Positions 52,885-62,462 of a stretch of 64,000 nucleotides of DNA are shown in pieces. The notes beneath the pieces were generated by a model. That model was not told the DNA's origin. It did not search any database and saw only the letters and a program-made list of their open reading frames with translations. Every line of letters begins with the position of its first letter. The first letter of the stretch is position 1. Source of the DNA: Bacteroidales bacterium (GTDB lineage: Bacteria > Bacteroidota > Bacteroidia > Bacteroidales > Lentimicrobiaceae); the NCBI GenBank assembly GCA_016709025.1, contig JADJEQ010000026.1, positions 1-64,000 on the forward strand. Reading direction: 5' to 3'. The position numbers and the translations under genes are program-made.

Positions 52885-53892
52885 ATGTTCATCGTAAGTA
52901 GTTACACGCTGGCAGTCGCACTCTGCTTTATTACCATGCTTTGCTGGGGTTCATGGGGCAACACCCAGAAGCTGGCCGCAAAAACCTGGCGCTATGAATT
53001 GTTTTATTGGGATTATGTCATCGGCATCGTATTGTTTTCGCTGATCATGGGACTGACCCTTGGAAGCATCGGAGACAAAGGCCGCAGTTTTATTCCCGAC
53101 CTGATGCAGGTAAGCGCCGGTAATTTCGGTAGTGCGTTTCTGGGGGGAATCATCTTCAATGCATCCAACATCCTGCTCTCCGCAGCCATATCACTGGCCG
53201 GCATGGCGGTTGCCTTTCCGGTGGGGGTAGGTCTTGCGCTGGTTTTGGGTGTGATTATCAATTACTTCAGCACACCATCCGGTGACCCGGTTACCCTGTT
53301 TGCAGGGGTTGCCGTGATTACCATTGCGCTCATATTCAATGGCATTGCTTATGGGAAAATGAACAAAGGCAAGGACCAGTCGGTGGCAAAAAAGGGGCTC
53401 TGGATTGCTTTAAGTGCAGGTTTTCTGATGTCCTTTTTCTATCGTTTTGTGGCTGCTGCCGTCGACCTCAACAATTTTGAATCACCGACCCCCGGTATGG
53501 CTACACCTTATACGGCTGTGTTTATTTTTGCGCTCGGTATGCTGGCAAGTAATTTCATCTTCAATACCCTGTTGATGAAAAAACCCTTTGTGGGAGCTCC
53601 TGTTACCTATAAAGCGTACTTCAGCGGCGGATTTTCAACCCATTCGGTAGGCATCCTCGGCGGACTCATCTGGGGCCTTGGAACTTCCTTAAGCTACCTC
53701 GCCAGCGGAGAAGCAGGTGCAGCCATCTCATACGCCCTCGGGCAGGGTGCTACCATGGTGGCAGCTTTCTGGGGCGTGTTTATCTGGAAAGAGTTCAAAG
53801 GTGCAACCAAATCGGTTAATCTGCTTCTTTTCCTCATGTTCCTGCTGTTTACATCAGGCCTGGCCCTGATTATCGTTGCAGGCAGTAATTAG
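52885..53892 (+). CDS. GRP-family sugar transporter (RusT-like)
   Basis: A 335-residue inner-membrane permease with about ten helices, starting LAVALCFITMLCWGSWGNTQ and containing GLWIALSAGFLMSFFYRFVA. It belongs to the glucose/ribose porter (GRP) / RhaT-like drug-metabolite superfamily. It would bring free ribose (or another pentose) into the cytosol for the ribokinase encoded at the operon's start. RusT of the Bacteroides ribose system occupies the same place at the end of its locus. 32 bases after the intact esterase. Confidence 0.85.
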   Translation: MFIVSSYTLAVALCFITMLCWGSWGNTQKLAAKTWRYELFYWDYVIGIVLFSLIMGLTLGSIGDKGRSFIPDLMQVSAGNFGSAFLGGIIFNASNILLSAAISLAGMAVAFPVGVGLALVLGVIINYFSTPSGDPVTLFAGVAVITIALIFNGIAYGKMNKGKDQSVAKKGLWIALSAGFLMSFFYRFVAAAVDLNNFESPTPGMATPYTAVFIFALGMLASNFIFNTLLMKKPFVGAPVTYKAYFSGGFSTHSVGILGGLIWGLGTSLSYLASGEAGAAISYALGQGATMVAAFWGVFIWKEFKGATKSVNLLLFLMFLLFTSGLALIIVAGSN

Positions 53893-53944
53893 AATTCAAT
53901 TACCATCAATCCACATAATTAATCACCAATTAAACCAAAAACCA

Positions 53945-54709
53945 ATGAAAAAGTACTTTTTATTTCTGACGATTGGTGCCATCGCGGCAACTGCTTTTAC
54001 CTCATGCAACAACAAGGACGATGACGATGATCCAATCGTAGTTCCTGCTTCAAAAATCAAAACCATCGGCGTGAACTACGGCGACGGTGTTGAAGGCTAT
54101 GAGTTTATCTACGATGCCAACGACAAGATTTCGAAAATTTACAACTCCTGGGAAGGTACTATGGTGGATACCATCACCTACGATTATTCCGTTTCCGGAA
54201 AACTTACCATTACCAAGGAAGACTGGCCAACCGTTTACGAACTCAACGCCGCCGGACTGGTTACCAAGGAAATCTGGGACGAAACAAGCTGGGCTTCGTA
54301 TGAGTACAACGCTGAAGGGTACCTTACCGCAGTGAAAGAATACTGGGATGGCGCAGATCATAAAAAATACGAAGTGGAAATTACCAATGGAAATATTACC
54401 AAGCACACCCGCTATGGTGATGATGGTGCCGTAAGCCGTTACAAAACATTCACTTTCACAACGGGTGATAATAAATCGGAAATCCAGCAAACCAATGCCG
54501 TGGATTCAAACTGGAAAACCGTTGGTGGTATATTCGGCAAGCCAAGCAACAAACTGGTTGACTACCTGGAATACTGGGATGCAGGCGACGAAGCCAATAA
54601 ATCAACCACGACCATTACCTATACTTTCGACACTGAAAACAGGATTGCTACCATGACCAGATCAGGTGACGGCTGGCAGGAAATCTACACCTTCTCGTAT
54701 TACGAATAA
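53945..54709 (+). CDS. Small beta-rich lipoprotein, last gene of the operon
   Basis: A 254-residue lipoprotein: MKKYFLFLTIGAIAATAFTSC lipobox (Cys about 21), then an acidic DDDDDP linker and repeated YDANDKISKIYNSW, YNAEGYLTAVKEYW and TYTFDTENRIATMTR strand-turn motifs, like Bacteroidota lipoproteins with DUF4595-type beta repeats. Function unknown; a surface binding role is plausible. Start ATG 53,945 begins the signal peptide, 52 bases after the transporter. It is followed by the operon terminator. Confidence 0.7.
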   Translation: MKKYFLFLTIGAIAATAFTSCNNKDDDDDPIVVPASKIKTIGVNYGDGVEGYEFIYDANDKISKIYNSWEGTMVDTITYDYSVSGKLTITKEDWPTVYELNAAGLVTKEIWDETSWASYEYNAEGYLTAVKEYWDGADHKKYEVEITNGNITKHTRYGDDGAVSRYKTFTFTTGDNKSEIQQTNAVDSNWKTVGGIFGKPSNKLVDYLEYWDAGDEANKSTTTITYTFDTENRIATMTRSGDGWQEIYTFSYYE

Positions 54710-54805
54710 GATTGAATCTATTGCCACAGAGATGAATGATCGTGCCGGCCAATGGCATGGGATGTTGATGTCAGATACTTCATTTTTGTGTTTTTGAGGT
54801 GGGAT

Positions 54806-54840
54806 AAGAGGAAAGCTGCGGTATTCCGCAGCTTCCTCTT
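54806..54840 (+). terminator. Terminator of the rus-like operon
   Basis: A long hairpin: AAGAGGAAAGCTGCGG and CCGCAGCTTCCTCTT pair over 15 bases with one bulged A and a four-base loop (TATT). The T-tract is short (TTTC), but the stem is the strongest in the area and lies 97 bases past the last stop. Confidence 0.75.
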
Positions 54841-54957
54841 TCAATTAACAGATTAAAGATTTTCACTTTAGAGGACTTAAAAGGTCCCTGTATTTTTATT
54901 GGTTACATAATCAATTCAGGGATTGGTTATCATTCTTACAAACAGGTAAGAGAATAA

Positions 54958-55018
54958 GAAACTGTTTAAATTTTATTAATCCCTATTGAAAATCGAATTG
55001 AAAATTTTAAACAGTTTC
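54958..55018. mobile_element. 61-bp MITE with 13-bp inverted repeats and TAA target duplication
   Basis: GAAACTGTTTAAA (54,958-54,970) and TTTAAACAGTTTC (55,006-55,018) are perfect inverted ends. TAA occurs directly before (54,955-54,957) and after (55,019-55,021), fitting a 3-base target duplication as made by IS5-group elements. There is no coding capacity. A full-length parent is not in this window. Confidence 0.65.
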
Positions 55019-55065
55019 TAAGATTCCGGAAATTTAATTGCTGACCACTAACTACCGAAAATCGC

Positions 55066-56550
55066 ATGAAGAATGTAAAAATGACCGGAGTTCTGAGCGG
55101 AATTGCTTTCCTGGTAATTGCGCTGTTGCTGCCTGTGCCTGCAGGGATGAGTGTAGAAGCCCGCAATGCCGGTGCTGTTGCAATTCTGATGGCCATCTGG
55201 TGGATCACAGAAGCCATCCCTATCTATGCAACAGCTTTTCTGCCCATGGCATTGTTTCCCCTGCTTAGTATTTTACCTGCCGAAGAAACGGCCATCAATT
55301 ATGGTCACGACCTGGTGTTGATGATGATCTCGGGCTTTTTCCTGGCAGCTGCTATAGAAGCACAGAATCTGCATAAGAGAATTGCACTGGTGCTGATCAA
55401 GACCCTGGGCACCAGCCGGCCGGTCATTTTGCTCAGCATCATGATTGCCACTGCATTTATGTCGATGTGGATTGCCAATGTTACAGCTGCCCTGCTGATG
55501 TTACCCATCGGCATGGCACTGATTTTAAAAGAAGAGTCGTTCGGCGAAAGCAACAGCCGTTTTGGTCCTGCGTTGATGCTCGGCATTGCCTACTCAGCCA
55601 GCATAGGAGGAACAGCCACCCTGATAGGCTCCCCTACAAACCTGATTTTATCCGGGGTACTCACCAAAATGTTTCCGGCAGCACCTTCCATCACCTTCTA
55701 TACCTGGCTCAAAATCGGGTTTCCGGTGATGATCATTTTCTTACCGCTGGTATGGTATTTCCTGGTCCGTTTCTTTAAAATCCGCGACAGCATTCCCGGC
55801 AGCAGGGAGTTAATGGCAAACGAGCTGCATGAGATGGGCAGAATGACTCCCGGCGAAAAGCGGGTTTTGGCAGTGTTTGTTTTTACTACCCTTGGCTGGA
55901 TATTCCGTGAAGATATTATCATTGAGCGGTTTACCATTCCCGGCTGGAGCACGCTGCTGGGGATGCAGGAATATGTCCGCGACAGCACTGTCGGTATGTT
56001 TGCGGCTATGATGTTGTTTATGATCCCGGCGGGTGACAGCAAGCGCCTGCTTACCTGGAAAGCAGCCGGCAAGATCCCCTGGGGCGTTGGGGTGATCGTG
56101 GGGGGTGGTTATGCCATGGCATCGAGCTTTAAAGCAACCGGGTTGGCTGAATGGATTGGGCATCAACTGGCTTTTGTAAGTGCCTACCCGACTTTTATCG
56201 TGTTGGTTATTGTGGTCGGGTGCATTCTGCTTTTCACTGAAATGAATTCCAATACCGCGACTGCCAATATTTTTCTGCCTGTTCTGGCCAGCATGGCCGT
56301 AGCCGGAAGCATCAATCCCCTGCTGCTGATGATACCAGCCACATTTGCATGTTCATTTGTTTTCATCATGCCCGCGGGAACCGGACCCAATACTGTGATC
56401 TTCGGAAGCAACCATGTTACCATAAGGGATATGGCAAGTGCAGGGATCTGGCTGAAACTGATCAGTATGATTTTACTTCCGGTGGTGCTTTATTTTCTCA
56501 TCGAATTATTTCTGGGGCTGGATAAGGCCTTGCCGGCATGGGCGGTTTAG
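55066..56550 (+). CDS. SLC13/DASS-family carboxylate transporter
   Basis: A 494-residue sodium-coupled symporter with about eleven helices. The two SNT-type sodium sites of the family are visible: IGSPTNLILSG (about 186-196) and EMNSNTATANIFLP (about 390-403). It contains PNTVIFGSNHVT near the second. Members take up di- and tricarboxylates such as succinate or malate. Monocistronic, just after the MITE. No operon partner identifies the substrate. Confidence 0.88.
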   Translation: MKNVKMTGVLSGIAFLVIALLLPVPAGMSVEARNAGAVAILMAIWWITEAIPIYATAFLPMALFPLLSILPAEETAINYGHDLVLMMISGFFLAAAIEAQNLHKRIALVLIKTLGTSRPVILLSIMIATAFMSMWIANVTAALLMLPIGMALILKEESFGESNSRFGPALMLGIAYSASIGGTATLIGSPTNLILSGVLTKMFPAAPSITFYTWLKIGFPVMIIFLPLVWYFLVRFFKIRDSIPGSRELMANELHEMGRMTPGEKRVLAVFVFTTLGWIFREDIIIERFTIPGWSTLLGMQEYVRDSTVGMFAAMMLFMIPAGDSKRLLTWKAAGKIPWGVGVIVGGGYAMASSFKATGLAEWIGHQLAFVSAYPTFIVLVIVVGCILLFTEMNSNTATANIFLPVLASMAVAGSINPLLLMIPATFACSFVFIMPAGTGPNTVIFGSNHVTIRDMASAGIWLKLISMILLPVVLYFLIELFLGLDKALPAWAV

Positions 56551-56867
56551 CCTGGCAGGTGGGAATATAGGGAATGATGTACACTGGTTGCCAATTTGCT
56601 AAATACTTCAATGTATAAGTGGCTGACATGGTGCAGGGCTATCTCAAATCCGGTCGTCTCTGAAAAATTCGGTTATTCATTTTAATACATCTGCTGCATT
56701 CCCCCGGGAAACACGGATTCTGACCAGCCGAAAATCTGCGCGTTTATAAGCCAGTTTGCTTTTTTTGGGAAAGCTTATGCCTAAGAATGTACAAACCCAT
56801 ATATTATTATTAATCAGATAGATACACAGGAAGTGATGGTTTTTATTTTTTACCTGAAAAAACCTGA
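56551..56867. other. Intergenic stretch without visible features
   Basis: A 317-base mixed-composition gap between convergent genes. I see no repeat family, hairpin terminator or reading frame worth calling. Confidence 0.5.
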
Positions 56868-59800
56868 TTATAAAATCACCTTCGTAGAATGAGAATAACC
56901 GGAATAGGTCAGCCTTACGATGTAAACACCTGATTGATATGGAAGGGCTATTCCTGTAAGTTGATTGTCATTTAAAACCTGAATTAATAATAATCTGCCC
57001 TGAAGGTCAAAGATTTCCATCTGAGTTTTTTCGGTTACCTGGCTCAGGTAAATCGATTTTTCGTAAGTCCACACATTGATTTTAGTCACAGGTTCCGGGT
57101 TATTCACGCCAAGAACACCAAAATGGATTAAAAACCGATCCGGAGAATCATTGTCACTCGCAGAAAAAATGTAAGCCGGATGTTCATTCAGGTTTTGAAC
57201 TGTGTTAGTTGTTAAGTCAGTAAGATATACTATTAGACCGTCAATGCTTTCTGTAAGCTCAACAGAATAGTTGTTTGCTTCGTTTTTTACAAAACCAAAA
57301 GGAATAACCATGTTCTCATTGAATGTTGGGAATGCATTCGTTGAAAGCTGGTAATGATCTGATTTTGAATAGAATTCAGGCGCGTAACCGGCAAGGAATT
57401 CACTGTCCAACATCAGGTCAAACTGCGGGGTGGCCTCCGGGTGGAGATAAAGTGTTGATGTCTGTGCGTTTGACTTATCCAAAGGGGAAGCAATCAGTAC
57501 GATCCTTGTTTCGGATGCTGTGGCTTTGTAAAAAGGCTGAGTATTGTGGTCTCTTTTTGATGCAGGCAGTGTAATGCTGCCGGTTTCACCGGTCGCCTGA
57601 ACCATAAATCCGTTCATTGATGGAATCACTGAAGTTGGTGTTGAGGTCAGATCCGTATAAGACTGATTTACTTCATTCCAGATTTTAGCCACCCCGGCAA
57701 TATTGGTGAGCGCCCAGTCGGAGGTTGCATCCCATGTCAACGCACATGGAAACGGATTTCCCAGCAGGTGCCAGCTTCGGTTGGGATTGGTGTTTCCTGT
57801 AATGTTCAAATCCTGAATCACAACGTCCGAAACATTGATTTCACCCGAAAAGGATTTATCTGCAGATGAGTTATAAGCAACCAGGTATCCTTTTCCGACA
57901 TAAAAATCAAGTGCATTATTTACAAGGCCGTTGTTCAGCGTATTGCCAGTGCTCCAGTCAGGTGGCTCTGAATTGTTTTTAAAGTTCACCCAAATGTTGG
58001 AAGGCTCATACCAGGCATAAAAATCATAATCTGAAGCCAGTTCTGCTGTGAAAGCAGGTGAAATCGCCTGTGCAGCCACAGGGCTGCTGATAAAATGCCA
58101 GCCATCCTTCCCGTCCGTCCAGTTCGCATCATTGAAAAATCGCTGAATAGTTGCCGTCACAGCGGATGTGGAATGTATCAATGATCCGGTTCCTGAACTA
58201 CTACTTTCAATGACCAGCCCGTTAATGCCGGAATTGTTCGTCAAGCTACCGGTGACTGTTGCTGAATTCCCTGCAGCGATGGTGAGAACAGCGCCCGTTT
58301 CTATCGTAAGATTGTTACATACAGCGGCTGATCCCGAACCAATTGTCACTAAGGCACTGATCGGTATAACTACATCACATGATGAGCCTGGGACAACAGC
58401 CGGAATCCAGTTTCCGGCATTGTTCCATTCATTGTCTGAAGAGCCGGTCCAGAGAATTGAGTTGGTTGGTGCAAGAACTACAACATTTGTAACTGGTGAA
58501 ATGCAACCAGCCGCATTTTTTGCGGAGAGTGAATAGGTACCTTCCGGTACAGATAAGAAAACGCCCGAAGTATTTGTATAGGAACACAAATCGATTCGAT
58601 ATTTCATGCCGGGAGCAATGGGATTGGTAATGGTGATTGTTCCCGTGGGATTGGTACAGTTTGGCTGTATGATTGTAACCACAGGCATTGTTGGTGGTAT
58701 ACACAAAGACATGCTATTGTTATAGGCATTGGCGGCTCCTGCAATTGTCAACGCTCTGCCTTCAAGGGTGGCGCCATCTCCAAAAGCAATTTCTCCGGCA
58801 AGTGCCAGAAAAGTGCCTTTCATTGAAGCAGATGCGCCAATGCCAACAGCGCCGTCAACATTCCAGAAAATATTGCTGACCGATGCGCCATTCAACAGTA
58901 TTATATTTACCGATGCCGCCGAAGAGAATGCGCCAGTTACCTTAAAAATGAAAATTGCATCCGGGTCACCCTGTGCATCCAGGGTCAGATTGGATGTAAG
59001 TGCCAATGCAGAAGATATCTGATAAACTCCACCATAAAAGGTTCCTCCCGACATGGAAGCAGCAACAATGGTTTGAGTTGCCGCAATGCTGCGTATTTCA
59101 TTAAAAGCAGCTGCAAGATCAACTGCACATTGTGCAGTAACTGAGTTTGCAGTGTGCTGTACACATACAACGCTGCCAAAACCTGTGATGGCCCCGGAAT
59201 TTGTACCAATGGCTCCGCCTGTAATAAAAGTTGCAGGTCCCGTGTTGCCTAAAGCTCCGGCTGAGGTGAAAAGGATAAACCCGGCTGCAGTGCCCAGGTT
59301 GGGGGTGTGCCCGAAACCAACGATTGTGAAACTCTTTGTTGAAAAGCATCCATTCGCATCTCTGGCAGTGATGGTATACTCGCCTCCCGGTAAATGTGTG
59401 AAAATGCCTGAAGTATTGGTAAAATCAATGCCATCCTTGCTATAGGTCATTCCAATTCCTGTCGGTGCGGTGATGGTAATTGTCCCGGTCGATAAGGTGC
59501 AATCCGGCTGAATCAGGGTAGCTTCAGGATCTTCAGACAGAAGGCATCCGGCAAGGCTGCCATTGGTAATATTCACTGCTCCTGCAATTGTGAGGGCTCT
59601 TCCTTCAAGGATTACTCCATCTCCCAATGCGATTTCACCGGCAAGAGCAAAGAAATTACCTTTCAGTTCAGCTCCCGCACCGGCGCTGACTGCACCGTCA
59701 ACATTCCAGAACACCTTGTTTGCGGAGGCCCCGTTGATCAAAATCATTTTAACCCCTGCAGCCATAGAAAATGCCCCGGTTACTTTAAAAATAAACCGGG

Positions 59801-60210
59801 CATTTGGATTGTTCTGCGCATCGAGAATCAGGTTTGAGGTAACAGCCGCCGCGGGTGACATGGTAAACGCCTGTAAAATATGTTCCCCCGGTGAGATTGG
59901 CCAGGGTCTGCGTCGTTGTAATCGCACTTATTTCAGTGAAAACAGCCAGGAGATCCAGCTTGCATTGAGCTGTGACTTCATTTTGATTATGTTTTAAACA
60001 GTTCACACTTTCAAACCCGGTAATCGCTCCAAAGTCTGTTCCAACGGCGCCCCCAAGCACCTCTGAAACACCTGTGTTCCCAAGCGCTCCAGAACTAGTG
60101 AAGAGAATGAAATCAGACGCTGAACCCAAATTTGGCGTCTGTGTGAAACCCAGGGCAGATTTCAGTAAAAGGAGAATGATGATTACCTGAAAGCACAATT
60201 TTTTTTCCAT
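56868..60210 (-). pseudogene. Surface protein with two DUF3494 ice-binding-type domains and T9SS tail, frameshifted
   Basis: Signal peptide MEKKLCFQVIIILLLLKS, then DUF3494 domain 1 (TPNLGSASDFILFTSSGALG, break near 59,850-59,870, then AAAVTSNLILDAQNNPNARF and FALAGEIALGDGVILEGRAL), a short gliding-adhesin-like linker, DUF3494 domain 2 with the same motifs, another linker, a WTGSSDNEWNNAGNW beta-helix segment, and a type A sorting tail. Upstream frame GVYHVT joins SPAAAV after loss of one base. DUF3494 proteins bind ice in cold-living microbes; some are adhesins. With the frame restored the protein is about 1,110 residues. Confidence 0.75.
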
Positions 60211-60547
60211 TTTACAAATGTTCATGTGTTGCCTTTCATTACTTGGTTAAAGACGAGATATATCATTGAATCTCAGCAAAGCAGGTGAGAATGAAGTTTG
60301 TTAAATCGGAGGGAAATCTTTTTGATGATGATTTTCCGCTTAGGGACTTAGCATAGCTCTACTGAATAGTTAATTGTTAATTACACAATAAGTAATGTAA
60401 ATTTACAATAAATTATAGGATAAACTTATTTCAGAATTTATAATCAAATGATACACAATAATTAATGGAATTAATTGTTCAACAAGTATTTTTAGTGTAA
60501 TATTAATTTACACTAAACGTAAAATAAGTTAGACCTGTCTGTCCGGC
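60211..60547. other. AT-rich intergenic stretch
   Basis: A 337-base AT-rich gap upstream of the DUF3494 gene, without short-period repeats. It has several TTAATTA/TTTACAC words (about 60,365-60,520) that may hold promoters, but no full -33/-7 match on the minus strand. Confidence 0.45.
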
Positions 60548-62151
60548 CTAATTCAGAATGATCTTATTTGTAATAAAGAATCTGCGCTCAATTACTACGG
60601 TTAGAAAAACAGTTTGATTCCCGATCCGTGAATCAAGCACAATCCGATACCTGTTTGATCCGGTTTCGGTTGATTTTAATGTGTCTTTATCAATGATTTG
60701 TCCCGATGTATTTGTGATGAAATACTGTGAATCTGAAGGCAATTCTGTGTTCAATTCAAACGTAATTTCTGAAGAGGCAGGATTGGGATATATTTTTAAT
60801 GAATAGGGATTATTCCCGTTTATTTTCTGAAAACCTACAGGGGAATTATTGGTTAGTTTAACTGCGTATATCGTGTTGTCAGCGCTGGTTGTATTGGTTT
60901 GATTTACTGTAAACGGATTCATGCTTGGGCTGTATATCCCTCCATAAATATGGCCAATGATAAAAGCATCGTCTGAAATCCGGCTCAGCTTTATAATTTC
61001 TGAAGGATAATGAGGTAAGTTGTTATTCGGAATAAATTCTGCGCTTGCTCCGTTAAAACCGGGCATTTCCTGTGGTAACTTAAATTCAGTTAATGAACTG
61101 TCAGAATATCTCGTTAGCAATGATATGGTCTTCACAAAAGGCACATTGTCATCCTGCATTAAAACGCCATCCTCGTAAAAATACTGGCTCATCCCACCAA
61201 AAAATAAGGAGTGCATTCTGTTATTTACACTGTCGTACAAACAGGATTTAGCGCTGTGGTAGTTGCTTAAATACTGGTTAAAATCTGTAACAGGTGAATA
61301 TCCGTTTTCATTGATGTCTACCGGATACAGAAAGGGCAGATCCACATCCAACTGAAAAACACCCGATGAAATAGTGTATCCTTCCGTTCCATCGGGGAAA
61401 ATCTGAGGTAGCAGGTTATAATCCCTTCTTCTCAGATGAATAGGGTCGGTTATGGTTGTATAATCAGTGTAACTCAATTGCGAACCACTGTTGTTAATGA
61501 TAAATTTTCTGATTTTATCGGAATAGGTCTGGGTATAAGTGGGATTGCCCATTGGGTTATATCTTCCATCAAAGCGCTGTCCGCCAACCAGATAGAAAAC
61601 ATTGCCGATTTTGCCAAGTTGCCCTCCGGTTACTGCAAAATTCTCATCGGTTATTTGCTTGAAAAACGGAGTGACCGGATTGCCATTAATTATGGAATTG
61701 ATAGTAGCCGGAACATTTATGGATGTCAGATTGGGAAATGTAATATGATCATCTGCAGTAGCAGAATAAGCGTATCCTCCGGCTAAATACAGGGTATCCA
61801 TGTCCTGGTAAAAGTTCATATTGGTTGATTGCAGTTGCTCTTTTATCCCAACGGGCAAGTCATTCACTGAACTGGTCCAGAATTGATGTGAATCTATGTC
61901 AATCACATAAATGTCAGTATTGTTCTGAGATTCAGGAAATGCATTGAATGGCTGGCGGGCATGCAAACCATCTTTACGGCCACCAATCACCAGCCATTTG
62001 CCTTCGTGCTGCCCGAATGCATATGACTGTAAGCCTGGTAAATCCGGAATCGAAACCGGAACAAGTTCTAAAGTGTAATCAAAACCCGCCTGGCCCGAAG
62101 TTCTGCTTGCAATCAATGATATCGCCGCCAGGAGTATTAGTATTTTTTCAT
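60548..62151 (-). pseudogene. Kelch-like T9SS cargo protein with a frameshift in its signal peptide
   Basis: Body of about 520 residues with Kelch-type strands (QSYAFGQHEGKWLVIGGRKD, DTLYLAGGYAYS, GNVFYLVGGQRFDG) and a C-terminal type A sorting domain (NPYSLKIYPNPASSEITFEL). The long frame lacks a start with signal peptide. ATG at 62,149-62,151 gives MKK then stops, because the A run (T run at 62,143-62,148 on the + strand) has six bases; seven would give MKKILILLAAISLIASRTSG. So one base is missing. It is either a sequencing error or an on/off switch. Function of the beta-propeller is unknown. Confidence 0.7.
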
Positions 62152-62462
62152 GTTCTGTTGTTAAATTCGAAAACTAATATGGATTTGATCATTATTATGT
62201 TAGTTTATTTGAAACCCGCTCTAACCCGCCTGACCCGTTAAACTCAGGCTGATTATCAACATTTGCCTGGTTAGTCGTGCAACTTGCCTGGCTGCGTCAA
62301 GCAGACAGGCCTTTAGGCTTTAGAATTTTACAAGGCCAAAATTAAAATTCAATTTTACTTTAAGCTTTAGACTTTTAACTTTAGCTTCCAGAATTTCTCA
62401 GGCTTAATATTAAAAACCAATCTTACTTTAAGCTTTAGACTTTTTACTTTGAGCTTGGCCCT
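62152..62462. repeat. CTTTAAG/CTTTAGA heptamer tract
   Basis: Words CTTTAAG, CTTTAGA and CTTTTTA at about 62,310-62,460, with a GTTTATTTGAAACCCGC stretch before. It ends at the stop of the efflux adaptor gene. No gene. Confidence 0.6.

Noticed and set aside
39004..54709. Classical polysaccharide utilisation locus for a plant or host glycan
   Set aside because: There is no glycoside hydrolase, lyase or hybrid two-component regulator in the operon; ribokinase and ADP-ribosylglycohydrolases point to ribosides.
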